A program made the position numbers and the translations under genes. This document shows positions 10,716 to 20,919 of a DNA stretch of 64,000 bases, piece by piece. Source of the DNA: Limnanthes douglasii subsp. nivea. Its lineage: Eukaryota > Streptophyta > Magnoliopsida > Brassicales > Limnanthaceae. Every line of letters starts with the position of its first letter. Position 1 is the first letter of the stretch. The stretch is taken from contig JAUPFV010000003.1 in assembly GCA_036936605.1 (NCBI GenBank), positions 109,315,278 to 109,379,277 on the forward strand, in the 5' to 3' direction. The notes beneath the pieces are model-generated. The model made no database searches, was not told where the DNA came from, and saw only the letters and a program-made list of their open reading frames with translations.

Positions 10716-11279
10716 TTTAATGGTCATTTAAACTAGAAGATTTTGGGTCATGTGACTCTTTGAGAGTCAGTGATTTCTTATTAAATATTTTTTATAGCAT
10801 TTGTTTTGGTTACTTTCCTTTTAACTTCCTTTGTAAGTTTTAATTTCTTTTTAATGTTCTCATGTTTTGGAGAGGTTGGGAGACTCCTAGTTAAAGTGTA
10901 ATTTGGAGAATACAATTCATGGTCATCTTCAGAAGAATTACTTAAACAATTAAATTTATTGTAAAATTCGATAAAGTGTAAAACTTCTATTATTTCTGAA
11001 TTGATATATTATGTTGGTTTATTATTGTTTGTCTTTATGGATAAATTCTCTTGAGTTTCAATTTGATCATAAATACCCTCGTTACTAGTATTTCTACTAG
11101 TATTCCTATTGCTTTCTGAATTATATTTGGGAATATCTTTGTTATTTTCTTTGACTATTAAATTTTTTAATTTAGGAACCCACATTTCAGTTACCTTATA
11201 AGGTAAATTGTTATTGTTATTATTTTCTTGTCCTAAATTTAAGTTTGTAGTTAATTCATTAGAATCAATCGATTTTTTA

Positions 11280-12025
11280 ATATTTATTTTACAATGGTCG
11301 TTATTATGACTAATGTGGAAACAATATAGACATTATAAAGATATATTCCCATATATAATGTCTATCTAGTATCCATCTTGATTCCCAAAATTGATCCATA
11401 TTTTATTACTGAGAGGCTTGGATACGTCCACCTCTATCCAAGACCTGACAATATTTATGTTTAGTAATGTTTTCTTTAGGAATCCAAATGTCTAATGGGT
11501 TTCCTATGACTTTTGTTATATTCTTGATAGTGTCCTTATTATATAAAAACATTAGTATTGTTGAAAAATTAACCCACGCATAGGTTACCGGTGGTTATTT
11601 CTTTGTACTAAATCCAAGATCCCATTTAATTAGTCTCATGGAATATTGGCCAAGAGACCAAACATTTTGTTTCCAAAGAATTTTGAAATCTTATATTTGG
11701 GTAAGTTCTATAAATACATGTCATTTATCCCAAATTGTTAAACTGAATTCACCATATAGTTTATGTTTAGCCAAAAATAATTGAATGACATAAAATTCCA
11801 GTCTACTTAGTGTGAATTTCCCTACAAGTGTGAATTTAGAAGAGTCAAGCTGAAAAAAAACTTATCTTTAATAGTAAAGTGTACTGCTTTACATTCTCCT
11901 TCGCTGGTGATGTGCACTTCCTCATGATAAATGTCATTGCAGATAGTAGGAGTCTTGACAACTAATCTATAAGATTTCCCATTGCTGCTTAGAAGTTGAA
12001 CAATTGAAGGTTCCGATTGAAACAA
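11280..12025 (-). pseudogene. LINE-1 ORF1 (DUF4283-like plus zinc knuckle)
   Basis: The minus strand has a start at 12025. An A-W-V-N motif and GNPLDIWIP follow, typical of the DUF4283-type ORF1 protein of plant L1 elements. A C-x2-C-x4-H-x4-C zinc knuckle lies at about 11295-11340. This RNA-binding protein would coat the LINE transcript. It is broken by stops between 11400 and 11800. LINE-3 has the same motifs in the same order. Confidence 0.7.
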
Positions 12026-12060
12026 TTCATTTTCCTTTATCTTCTTTTTGATATATTTTT

Positions 12061-13249
12061 GTTTATCTTAATTTCTTTTTGTGATATACCTATGTTCGAG
12101 GGTTGTATTTTAGTCATCAATTTTGATTTTTTAATTGATGAATTGTTTGGGTCTAAAATAGTTCCCTCTATTTTTTATAGATATCCTCTTACTCTTCAAT
12201 CTTCAATTCTCATAGCCTTAGTTTCCTTTTCTTTGATATTTTTTATTCTAGGATTGTTTTTATAAAATATATATTATGTTGAAATCAATACTAAAGAATT
12301 TATTTGCTAATGTTAGTTCTATCATCTTTTGATTATAAAACTCATTCTTTGATTGATATAAAACCACCCCCACAATTTCTTCACACAAACCCTAAATCCG
12401 TTTCTGGATTCTTTTGAGGCTTTTAATGTTTACCTTGATGGTCGAGAGATTCGATGCGAGGTGCATGACAACTGAAATCTTGGTGAGATCCGAATATTTA
12501 TCTACCTCAAATCTAGTTCATATCTCCTCTCAAATTCGAATACAAAGATCAAATCAAAGAGGTAAATATTTTTTAGACAGGATGGCTGAGAGGGAAACAA
12601 TCACCTGAATCTTCAGCAACTAAGAGGTAGAAAGCTTTTAATTAATCGCACATTGTTTCTTCTTCCTTTCTTCTTCTTTTAATACCTTCAATTTAGCTAA
12701 GAATCTCCTATGAGTATGAGTCTTGGCCCAGTGACGTTGAATTTAAAACCCTGGATTCCCTTCTTCAATTTCATGAATAAGAATATAGTTTTTCCTTTTG
12801 ATCGATAATTTCAATACTGGAAGATAATCTTGCTTCAATTTGGTCTAATCAAGCTTTAGAAATCTCAATTTAAAATAGGAAGAGATTTCCTCAGAAAAAA
12901 GAGGTGAGGGCTCTTGGAGCGTAAACACTTTCTTTCTCATCCTTTTTTCTACTCTCGATTTTTAGTACATGTTTAACATTGATAATTTTTATTTACCAAT
13001 ATTTAATATATAAACCATCAAAATTTATTGTGTTTTAAATTTTAATTGAGTTTTTAATTATTATTTGTTTCATTTGATTATTTGTGATAAAATTATCATA
13101 AATATAATTTTAGATTATGTGTAAAATTTAAGATAGATTAACTCTTTTAAAAATAATAAAATTTAAATAATAAAAATACATTAGCTATCAAATTAGTGAA
13201 GAAAATTAATGGTTTATCAAATTTTAATTAAAAAAAATTATGAAATAAT
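12061..13249. other. Spacer with leader-like sequence, no gene assigned
   Basis: Around 12355-12420 there is a TATAAAA, then an ACAAACCCTAAATCC stretch that looks like a plant transcript leader. The frames downstream (12414-12608) are short and I recognise no domain. 12960-13249 is plain AT-rich DNA. Confidence 0.4.
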
Positions 13250-13258
13250 TTAAATAAT
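13250..13258. repeat. Left 9-bp target-site duplication of the Mutator-like element
   Basis: TTAAATAAT, matched exactly at 14384-14392 on the other side of the element. Nine bases is the usual duplication length for Mutator-like transposons. Confidence 0.85.
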
Positions 13259-14383
13259 GGGTAAAGTACGGATGAAGACCCAAAAGTCAATTTATTATTC
13301 ACTTATTATCCTTATTTCCATATATGTCTAAGAAATACCTATATAACTTTACTATCTACTATTTGATGTTCCAATTACTTTTATAATATCTCAAATACCT
13401 TCTCATACAAAATCATGAGGTTTGTGTATATTCTGTCTCCTTTATTTTTTTAATATAAAGTTTTAATACTCCGTATCTTTGGAATCGTAATTAAAAAAAA
13501 CATTTGAAATTATCTTTAATTTTATTTTTTAAGAAGAACAAAAGTAGATCCATTAATTATATTTTTTGATTTTTTTATGAGAGACGAGAGGCGTACAAAC
13601 GATAAATGAAAGACACATAGATGAGAGACCGTTAGTAGCGGGATAAGAGACCGATATATGAGAGATGAGAAACCAATAGACGAGAGACAAATAAACGAGA
13701 TACGCATAGACGATAGGCCGTATCATGCGAAACCATGACAACTATCTATGATGAGAAACCAAACTGAACATACATGATGAGAGACCATATCATACAAAAC
13801 GAGAGCAACGATGCGAAACCAGCAACAAATATATCATGAGAAACCATGCCGACTATGAATGATGAGAGACCATACCATGTGAAACCAAGCTAACTATAAA
13901 TGTTAAGAGACCACATCATGCGAAACAAAGCAAAATACAAATGATGAGAGACCATATCATGCGAAAGAAAACCAACGATAAATGATGAGGGACCATATCA
14001 TGCGAATGACAAGAACCCACATCATATAAAACCAATGTAAAATATAATTTTTAGATGATAGAAGCGCGACCAAAAAAATAAATGTGAGACCAGAGTTAAC
14101 TAAGCTTGCAAATTGTCTTTTTAAAAATTTAAAAAACTATTATGAATGTATCTAGTTTTGTTCGTTTTAAAAGAACAAAAACAAATGTATTATTAGATTT
14201 TTTTCCAAATTACCCTTTAAAATATACAAAATTAAAAAAAACTAAATTAATTAAATAAAAAAAATGTATATACATGTTTGATGATTTTACATAGAATGGT
14301 ATTTTAAATATGCATATATTTAAAATTTTTGGGTCTCAATCAATAATAGATTTGTAAAGCAGGTCTTGATCAATAACTTACCC
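13259..14383. mobile_element. Non-autonomous Mutator-like element (1,125 bp)
   Basis: The ends are imperfect inverted repeats: the left end opens GGGTAAAGTACGGATGAAGA; the reverse complement of the right end opens GGGTAAGTTATTGATCAAGA. The element is flanked by a perfect 9-bp direct repeat. It encodes no transposase; its core is a minisatellite (13575-14060). Terminal structure and duplication length point to the Mutator superfamily. It would need a transposase supplied elsewhere. Confidence 0.78.
13575..14060. repeat. Degenerate minisatellite, about 41 bp, inside the Mutator-like element
   Basis: The phrase ATGATGAGAGACCATATCAT, followed by GCGAAACCA, recurs with changes; the clearest copies start at 13861, 13901, 13942 and 13983, giving a 41-bp period. 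To the left the same motif (GAGAGACC, GAAACC) recurs at irregular spacing. Confidence 0.8.
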
Positions 14384-14392
14384 TTAAATAAT
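14384..14392. repeat. Right 9-bp target-site duplication of the Mutator-like element
   Basis: TTAAATAAT, identical to 13250-13258. Confidence 0.85.
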
Positions 14393-15129
14393 TGTCATTC
14401 TCAAATATTTATTATTTTTATTTAATTATATTATATTGTTTTAAGATATACTTTAACACCGATATTTGCAAATGTCCATTAATATTTAACTTATTTGGGA
14501 AAAAATTCATTGATATATATTAAAAAAATTCATTGATATATATTGTTGCGCCTATTTTTATTTAATTTTATTGAATGAGACCTAACACAAAATATGATAC
14601 ATTTTCAATTTAGTTTTAAACATATTCATTCATCTATTTCATTGCTATTTAAATATAAAAATGGACACTCATCATATATCTTACATAAAATATGAATATG
14701 AACATTAAATACATTTGTTTTATTATTTAAAATATAATACATACAATTTAATTAAGTAAATTCATATATAAACAAACAAAAATGTTAGTTATTTTTCATT
14801 TCAAACATAAAACCCGCTTTTAATTTCATATAAATATCTCTAGATCATAAAATTGATAATTAATAGTACAATTAAATCTAAAATCCTCGAAATCGAACCC
14901 ATATCGATTGAAAAACAAAAATCTTGATTTGTTTTTAAAACATAGACGACTCAAGAATTTCAAAAGATCTTGAAAATATATATGATTAGGAAGTTTAAGT
15001 TTTTATATAATAAAGAATTGGGGATAGACAACACTTGATATTGATTATATAACCTTAATCATCAAAGACAATTGTGGTTGAGATAACAATGAATTTGTAA
15101 TAGTATTTTTAAACTCTAAAACTGGTTAG
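14393..15129. other. AT-rich spacer
   Basis: No ORF with a recognisable domain and no clear repeat boundary. A short phrase, AAAAATTCATTGATATATAT, is duplicated side by side at about 14500-14540. Confidence 0.55.
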
Positions 15130-15960
15130 AAATCTATATGATAACTAAAAGTTTTTCAAACTTTTAGTAAAAAATTTAGCTATCACTTAGTTCTCATCAT
15201 AAAACTTTTAACTATCATTTTATTGATAAAAAGAATGTTTACACATATATATTCAACGGTCATTTCATTTCATCGTATGCTAAACACACATTTAGTTGTC
15301 AAGTATAATTGACTGTAAAAAATTAGTTATCTCCATTTCAAATAAATAAATAATGGGTATTTACTTTTTATATAAATATTTAGCTGTCAATTTAGTCTAT
15401 AAAATATTCACAGACAGACTTAGTTGTCAGTTACCTTCTATTTTAAAAGGTTTAGATGTTATTTTTCCTAACATAATTTATACACAGATTTAAGTATTAC
15501 TTACCTTCATAGTATGTTAACATATTTTTAGTTATCGAGTATAATTGATAGTAAAAATTTAGTTATCATGAGTTCAACATACAAATATTAGGTATTCACC
15601 TATTATATAAGCATTTAGCTGTTATTTTTTTAAAGATATTGTGTAAACATATATTTAACTTCCATCTGTGTTTCACTATAAAACATTCAGATGTAACATT
15701 TAGTTGTCTTTTTTGTCCAAGAGAATGTGTACACATAGATTTAGTTATAACGTACCTTCATAGTATATTAAACACACCATTTTAGTTGTCAAGTATAAGA
15801 GATTGTAAATATTTAACTATCATAAATTAAACAACTATATGTTATGCGGTCAATTTTTAAATATTTGGTTATCTTTGTCTACCAAGAGAATATTCACACA
15901 CACATTTAAATATCTTTTAGCCTCATTGTACTGATATTTTCTTGGAGTATGTGAATACAA
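15130..15960. repeat. Divergent tandem repeat of about 240-255 bp, three copies
   Basis: The phrase TTAGTTGTCAAGTATAATTGA recurs in variant form around 15291, 15528 and 15781, each preceded by CTTCATAGTATATTAAACACA-like sequence and followed by TTAGTTATC. Copies differ by many substitutions, so the array is old. Within a unit the TTTAG(T/C)TGTC motif itself recurs several times. No coding potential seen. Confidence 0.7.
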
Positions 15961-16369
15961 ATTTCACTAGCTATTGTGCAAAGTTTGACATTGTTAGATA
16001 CATAAGCGTACGCGAGACTCCCAACATAACGACCTAAAATAATGAATCTAACCTTGTTGGAATCGGTTAGATGTATGCTTCATACAGTTGGAACGGGTCA
16101 AAGGTTCGGGTGCAGATGAGTTGGTCTCTAAAGAGTACAATGTTAGGTGCAAAGAAAACTGGAGTTACTATAAGTGTAGGTGGAGATTTTTTAGGCTTAG
16201 GCTTAAGTAACTCATCAATAGAGATATTACCCTAAAACTACATGCGTGTTGGATATGACGTTACATGTATAGGCAAGAACTGTTAAAATTATTTGGTACT
16301 TGAACCATGATTTAATTGCAGTGACGTCTGTTGATCCTATGGGCATAGACAAACTATTGAATACTGATA

Positions 16370-16900
16370 ACCATTGTGTCAAAAAAAATGTGTTAAGCCA
16401 AAGTAGGCTGAGTCGTAGCTAACTTATCAGAAGTATCACTTGATTTAAAGCGAGCTGGACCATAACACAACAGTTGGGACGAAAAAGAGTATTTTATTCA
16501 CTAAGTTACTATATTAATTGAGTTTTATATTTTAGTCTTCGTGTATTAATTAGATTCTATATATTTATTGTGTATTTTATATTAATTAAGATTAGTTATT
16601 TATAAGGTTCCAATTAATGGAGTAGGAGTTATTTCAACCGTTGATTAATGAATTTTAATTTGGAACATCTGATTAAGAATTAGAGTTGTCTCTAAACCTA
16701 TAAGTATAAGAAGACATTGTTATATAATATGCTGTATGATGCGAATATAATTGTAGACATGTGATTACGCAAGTTTGCATATTTTCTAAAAGAGTGAAAT
16801 AACTTTAGGTATTTTAAGAGATAAGTGAGGTGAGAAGTAAACACTGAAAAGAGACTTATGTAAATCATGTCATTTTTTTTTAAATAATTAAGTGTTCCTC
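16370..16900 (+). repeat. Copia LTR fragment, related to the LTR at 45532-46471
   Basis: Corresponding stretches are seen in the same order as in the copia LTR further right: AAAGCGAGCTGGACCATAAC, then GAGTATTTTATT-CTA-GTTACTATATTAATT, then CTCTAAACCTATAAGTATAAG (the TATA region), then AAATACTGAAAAGAGAC-like sequence. No copia coding sequence is attached. The 5' end of the fragment is unclear; a TGTTAGATAC at 15992 could be the LTR start but does not align well. Confidence 0.55.
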
Positions 16901-16915
16901 TACCAAGGAACACTT
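16890..16915. other. Perfect 9-bp hairpin
   Basis: AAGTGTTCC (16890-16898) and GGAACACTT (16907-16915) are reverse complements separated by eight bases. It lies where the copia LTR similarity ends. Function unknown; it may be the end of a small inverted-repeat insertion. Confidence 0.6.
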
Positions 16916-17129
16916 ATTTAAGTTGATAAAAAAAAAATTCAAACATTAAATGTTCCCTTTAATATTAAAAACCTTAAAAATATGTAAATATTATTTTATC
17001 ATAAAATAAAAACTTAGATAAAAATTTAATTATTCTTTCAACCATTTAATTCTAAAAAATATAGTCATTCATTTTTTATATAAACTACCAAAGTAACTTT
17101 TTTATCATAAAATATGATTTTTCTTATTT

Positions 17130-17134
17130 GAAAT
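17130..17134. repeat. Left 5-bp target-site duplication of element B
   Basis: GAAAT just before the 5' LTR, matched by GAAAT at 26531-26535 just after the 3' LTR. Five bases is the usual LTR retrotransposon duplication. Confidence 0.9.
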
Positions 17135-17553
17135 TGATGAGTCCGAATTCTGCGTGCTCCCCGGACAAGGACAGATTGGTCCAAGGCCTCCGGACCGGAC
17201 AGGTCACACGAACCGAACAGATCACTTCGAACACTCTGACCATAGGACTGTTCAAACTATGGAAAAAGTACTAAAAAACCTAAACACTTCTTGACTAAGC
17301 TAGTTGCTCTCCTACTTAGAGCTCATGGGTCTTTGAACATGACCTGGGTCCATTAAACATGACCCGAAAGCCCATAAGGGCCCAAACATCAAGGTATAAA
17401 TACCCAACCACCTGCATTAAGTGTGGGTAATGAGAATTAACTGCTACCAGGCTGCTTAATTATCTCTCTACTCTCTACTCTAAACACATAACACTACTAT
17501 AAAACACAAACCAAATTACTAAGCCTACCCTTAGGTGATAATTAACCTCACCA
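17135..17553 (+). repeat. 5' LTR of element B
   Basis: 419 bp, opens TGATGAGTCC and ends CCTCACCA. A TATA box (TATAAATA) lies at 17395-17402. It matches the 3' LTR at 26104-26530 at about 97 percent by eye, and lacks an 8-bp stretch present there. Confidence 0.93.
17395..17402 (+). promoter_or_regulatory. TATA box of the element B 5' LTR
   Basis: TATAAATA followed by a CT-rich leader within the LTR; the 3' LTR has the same box at 26364-26371. It would drive gag-pol. Confidence 0.65.
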
Positions 17554-17555
17554 AA

Positions 17556-17575
17556 TTGGCGACCACATTGGGAGG
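17556..17575 (+). promoter_or_regulatory. Primer binding site of element B
   Basis: TTGGCGACCACATTGGGAGG begins two bases after the 5' LTR, the position where a tRNA 3' end primes minus-strand synthesis. Element D has a near copy (CGACCACAATGGGAGGA) at the same place. The tRNA is uncertain: the TGGCGAC start recalls the tRNA-Arg-type site of Ogre elements, but the middle does not match well. Confidence 0.6.
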
Positions 17576-17659
17576 AGAGGGTGCCTGAATCAGGCATTCA
17601 AAACCAGCTAAGAAAATCTGTCTGAATGAATCCGGACAATCCAGAAGTACCACCAGCTT

Positions 17660-19864
17660 TTGCTCAAAGTGGTGGGAGAGAACGATGAATACACTATCGA
17701 AGAGCGTGATAGGCTAAAGGGTGAAATAGAAGCTCTGAGGGCAGAAAAGGCCAAGATGGGCGTGAAAGAAAAGTCCAAAGCATCAGCTGCTCATCACACC
17801 GATAACCCCAGAGAGCATGAGTCTTCGAAGACTCATGTGAGCACCAAAAAGACTCATGCCAGTTCCAAAAAGTCTCACCGGTCTAAGCCAGTAGAGAGTC
17901 TTGACTCAAGCTCAGAATCTTCTGATAGCTCTTCGGACAGTGAGGGAGTTGAAAAATCCTTGTCCTCTAGCAGCGATGAGGGTCGAACCAGAAAGAAGCA
18001 AAAGCAGATTAAAAAATATTCAAGAAAAAAGGATAGACAAGGAAAGATGAAGAGGCATATTGGTAAAGGATCATCTCATAGCCGGAAGCATGTGGACCGG
18101 ATGCTGATGAATCCCTTCGCTTTTCACGATGAACTAGGTATCTTTGCAACTCCCGATGAGGGTACTGTGTTCAGTCATGGAAGAAACTGGAGACAATCTC
18201 CATTATCTTCTAAAATTCTGTCCGGAAACCTCCCCAAGAGGTTTGACAGCACCAAAATAGAGAAGTACGATGGCAGTACTGATCCGGACAACCATCTGGA
18301 GCAATTTAAAAACTTCATGATGAACTTTGACGACGACGATAAACTACTTTGTAGGGCATTCTCCCAATCATTTACGGGGAGTGCTCTAAAATGGTACAAC
18401 AGCCTGCCTCAGGGTTGTATTAAAGACTTCGATACCTTTTGGGTAGCCTTTCGAAGGCAGTTTGTAGGGAGTAAAGAGCTAAAGGGCAATGGAGACACAA
18501 TAATACATTGTGCCCAGGAGCCAAATGAGTCATTGAAAGAATATATAAGCCGTTTTGTGAATACCAAGAATGGGTTGGCTGATTGCTTCGAACAGGTGGC
18601 AATAGCATCCCTAAGGCAGGGTTTGAACCCAGGCAATCTAGCTGATTCAATGACCAGAAAGAAGGCCATGACGTGGGGAGGGTTGCTGAATCAGGTTGGA
18701 AAACAAATAAACGTCGATGAAACAAAGAAAACCAGGGTGCACAGGCAGGTGAGGTCTACCCCAGTGGCACCGAATCCCAATCAGAATAAGTCCGGAAATA
18801 AAGCAAGAGAGACTGGACAGGGGCATGGCAGGGCAAAAGCTCAGTCTCAGCCAGCTGCTCCTGCTCAAAGTCAGCAATCCAGAAACAAGAGAGGGCCATG
18901 GGTGCAACCGGAGTGGTTCGCAGAATTGAAAGAAAGTGTGGCCACTATTTTTGAAAAAACGAAGGAAGATGTGCATTACCGGAGACCGGCTACACTGCAG
19001 TCTCCCCGAGAGCATCGTAATAACTCTTTTTGCCAATATCACAACGATATTGGTCATACCACTGATGACTGCATAGCATTGAAGCAAGAGGTTCAGAATT
19101 TGATTGAAAGGGGAAAGCTGGGGGCTTACGTCAAAAGAAGAGGAGGCAACAGGCATGACAACACTCACCGGGTTGGTCCAAGTAATGCTGTTCCGGAGGG
19201 AGCCATGGTTATAATTGAAAGGTTTGACGTGGAATCTGAGTACTTGGATCCTGATCCAACTCGAAACAGAGTAGGTACAATTGAGGAATGTTCTAGGTCG
19301 GTCTCCGGGCTCATTAAGTTTTTCGAGTCACTTACAATTTTCGGAGGGGACACTATGACAGCTCCTACTGCTTCTTCGAGGAAGAGGCACGTGCATACTT
19401 TATCCTCCCAGCTAGAAGGAGGCATGACTTCCTATCAGTCACAAAACTCGTTCCCCTTCATTGTTTTTGATGAAGATGATTTAAGAGACATTGCTGGCCC
19501 TCATGAGGATGCTGTTGTCATAGGAGCATCTATAGGGGGCAATGACATAAGACGAATCCTGGTGGATACTGGAAGCTCAGCCAATATCCTTTTCTTAACC
19601 ACATGCAAGAGAATGAAAAATCCAGCTGTAATTCAGAGTTCGAACAGATCAATTGTGGGCTTTACATGCAGCTCAGCAGATGTGATCGGAGAGTTTGAAG
19701 AAGAAGTTCTATTGGGCAAGGGCTCTTTCAAGAAAATGGTCAGAATACTCTTTATTGTGGTGGATTGTCCCACTTGCTATAATGCTATTCTGGGGAGGTC
19801 TTGGCTCTCTAGGATGCATGCAGTGGCTTCAACAGTCCATCAGTGCTTGAAATATGCTGTTTAG
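17660..19864 (+). CDS. Element B gag-protease
   Basis: Open frame of 734 residues. Order: a Ser/Lys-rich N-terminal region with long Ser runs (residues about 60-150); the retrotransposon gag core (about 190-350; YDGSTDPDNHLEQF, then ALKWYNSLP); a variant zinc knuckle C-x2-H-x4-H-x4-C at 19031; and a retropepsin with ILVDTGSSANILF (catalytic Asp at about residue 636). The CHHC knuckle is shared with element E. The frame opens on a TTG; the nearest ATG (17626) is in another frame, so an early 1-nt shift or a start at residue 33 (Met) is likely. The terminal TAG (19862) is followed in frame by more polyprotein sequence, so it is probably a mutation inside what was one gag-pol frame. Confidence 0.88.
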   Translation: MLKVVGENDEYTIEERDRLKGEIEALRAEKAKMGVKEKSKASAAHHTDNPREHESSKTHVSTKKTHASSKKSHRSKPVESLDSSSESSDSSSDSEGVEKSLSSSSDEGRTRKKQKQIKKYSRKKDRQGKMKRHIGKGSSHSRKHVDRMLMNPFAFHDELGIFATPDEGTVFSHGRNWRQSPLSSKILSGNLPKRFDSTKIEKYDGSTDPDNHLEQFKNFMMNFDDDDKLLCRAFSQSFTGSALKWYNSLPQGCIKDFDTFWVAFRRQFVGSKELKGNGDTIIHCAQEPNESLKEYISRFVNTKNGLADCFEQVAIASLRQGLNPGNLADSMTRKKAMTWGGLLNQVGKQINVDETKKTRVHRQVRSTPVAPNPNQNKSGNKARETGQGHGRAKAQSQPAAPAQSQQSRNKRGPWVQPEWFAELKESVATIFEKTKEDVHYRRPATLQSPREHRNNSFCQYHNDIGHTTDDCIALKQEVQNLIERGKLGAYVKRRGGNRHDNTHRVGPSNAVPEGAMVIIERFDVESEYLDPDPTRNRVGTIEECSRSVSGLIKFFESLTIFGGDTMTAPTASSRKRHVHTLSSQLEGGMTSYQSQNSFPFIVFDEDDLRDIAGPHEDAVVIGASIGGNDIRRILVDTGSSANILFLTTCKRMKNPAVIQSSNRSIVGFTCSSADVIGEFEEEVLLGKGSFKKMVRILFIVVDCPTCYNAILGRSWLSRMHAVASTVHQCLKYAV

Positions 19865-20919
19865 GGACAAGTTGGAGTCGTCCGGAGCAGCCAAAAGATT
19901 GCAAGAGAATGTTATGCCACTGACCTGGCTCCCCAAATGCTGGGGAAGTCCGTATTAATGAACAATAGCAGTTTGAGGGCCTTTCTGGGGGTGAGGGTGA
20001 AATTGATGACCCCAGAGAGACCCTGGAGTATTGATACCGGTTGAAGAGGTAGAAACACACTGTTTGGAAGATGGGAAAAATGTCAAGATAGGGTCTAAGA
20101 TGCCACCTGTTTTGAAAGATGAAATGTTAAAGTTTTTGAAGAACCATCATCACGTTTTTGCTTGGTGCAATGCTGATGTTACTGGGGCTCCATCAGAAGT
20201 AATATCACATCACCTATCCGTCCGGAGAGACGTAGCTCCAGTAGTTCAAAAAAGAACAGTTTTTTCCAAAGAAAAGGCTGATGTCATTGTGCAAGAGGTT
20301 GACAGGCTCACAAAGATGGGGCACATCAAGGAGTCTCAATACCCTTTGTGGACTGCCAATCCGGTCTTGGTAAAAAAAGAAGAATGGCAAGTGGCGCATG
20401 TGCATTGACTTCACATATCTTAATAGAGCTTGCCCAAAATATTTGTATCCAGTTCCCCGGATTGATCAGTTAGTAGACTCCACCTCTGGGAACAAACTGC
20501 TTTCCTTTATGGATGCCTTCTCCGGATACAATCAGATTCAAGTAGATCCAAAGGATCAAGAGCATACCACATTTGTCACGGACAGAGGTCTTCATTGCTA
20601 CAAGGTAATGCCATTTGGTTTGAAAAATGTTGGGGCTACTTATCAGAGATTAGTCAACAAGGCATTTGCTGATCAAATTGGAAGAAATATGGAAGTGTAC
20701 ATTGATGACATGATGGTGAAGAGTGTGGATGAGCAGTTGCACTTATCCGATCTCCAAGAAACTTTTGCCAACTTGGTAAAAGTAAATTTGAAATTAAACC
20801 CAGAGAAGTGTGTGTTCGGAGTGCAGTCCGGGAAATTTCTGGGCTATATTATAAGTGAGCATGGAATACAACCTGACCCGGACCAGCTTAATGCCCTATT
20901 TCAGATGGAACCTCCTTGA
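19865..20919 (+). pseudogene. Element B reverse transcriptase (frameshifted)
   Basis: After the TAG the same frame continues with GVVRSSQKIARECY to about 20040. It then shifts by one base into the linker frame (20031-20408), which ends near an A7 run (20372-20378). The RT palm follows from 20398: IDFTYLNRACPK, DAFSGYNQI, MPFGLKN-x-GATYQRL and the catalytic YIDD at 20698-20709. All palm motifs are intact; the breaks are in the linker. A TGA at 20917-20919 cuts the RT from RNase H although the frame continues. Product: RNA-dependent DNA polymerase of the element. Confidence 0.88.

Larger units (their letters stand above)
6391..12060 (-). mobile_element. LINE-1: decayed plant L1-type retrotransposon (minus strand)
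   Basis: Read on the minus strand, the domain order is ORF1 with a zinc knuckle, AP-endonuclease, reverse transcriptase, zf-RVT-like region, RNase H, then a run of ten T at 6391-6400 that would be the 3' poly(A). This is the usual plant L1-type order with a terminal RNase H. Many stops and frameshifts interrupt it. Its ORF1 (AWV motif, GNPLDIWIP) resembles LINE-3, so they are the same family. The 5' boundary near 12060 is uncertain. Confidence 0.8.

Noticed and set aside
12414..12608. Plus-strand ORF after a TATA and AAACCCTAA-like leader as a host gene
   Set aside because: Too short, no domain, and no second exon that I can join. Reported only as spacer.
13575..14060. CRISPR-like array
   Set aside because: Repeats are degenerate, the units have no constant-length unique spacers, and the context is a plant Mutator-like element.
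19862..19864. TAG after protease as a programmed readthrough site
   Set aside because: E has no stop at the homologous position, and the flanking bases show no readthrough context I recognise. A point mutation is simpler.
20372..20378. A7 run in RT as a programmed frameshift
   Set aside because: The shift falls inside a conserved RT linker rather than between gag and pol, and other breaks of B also sit in A runs.
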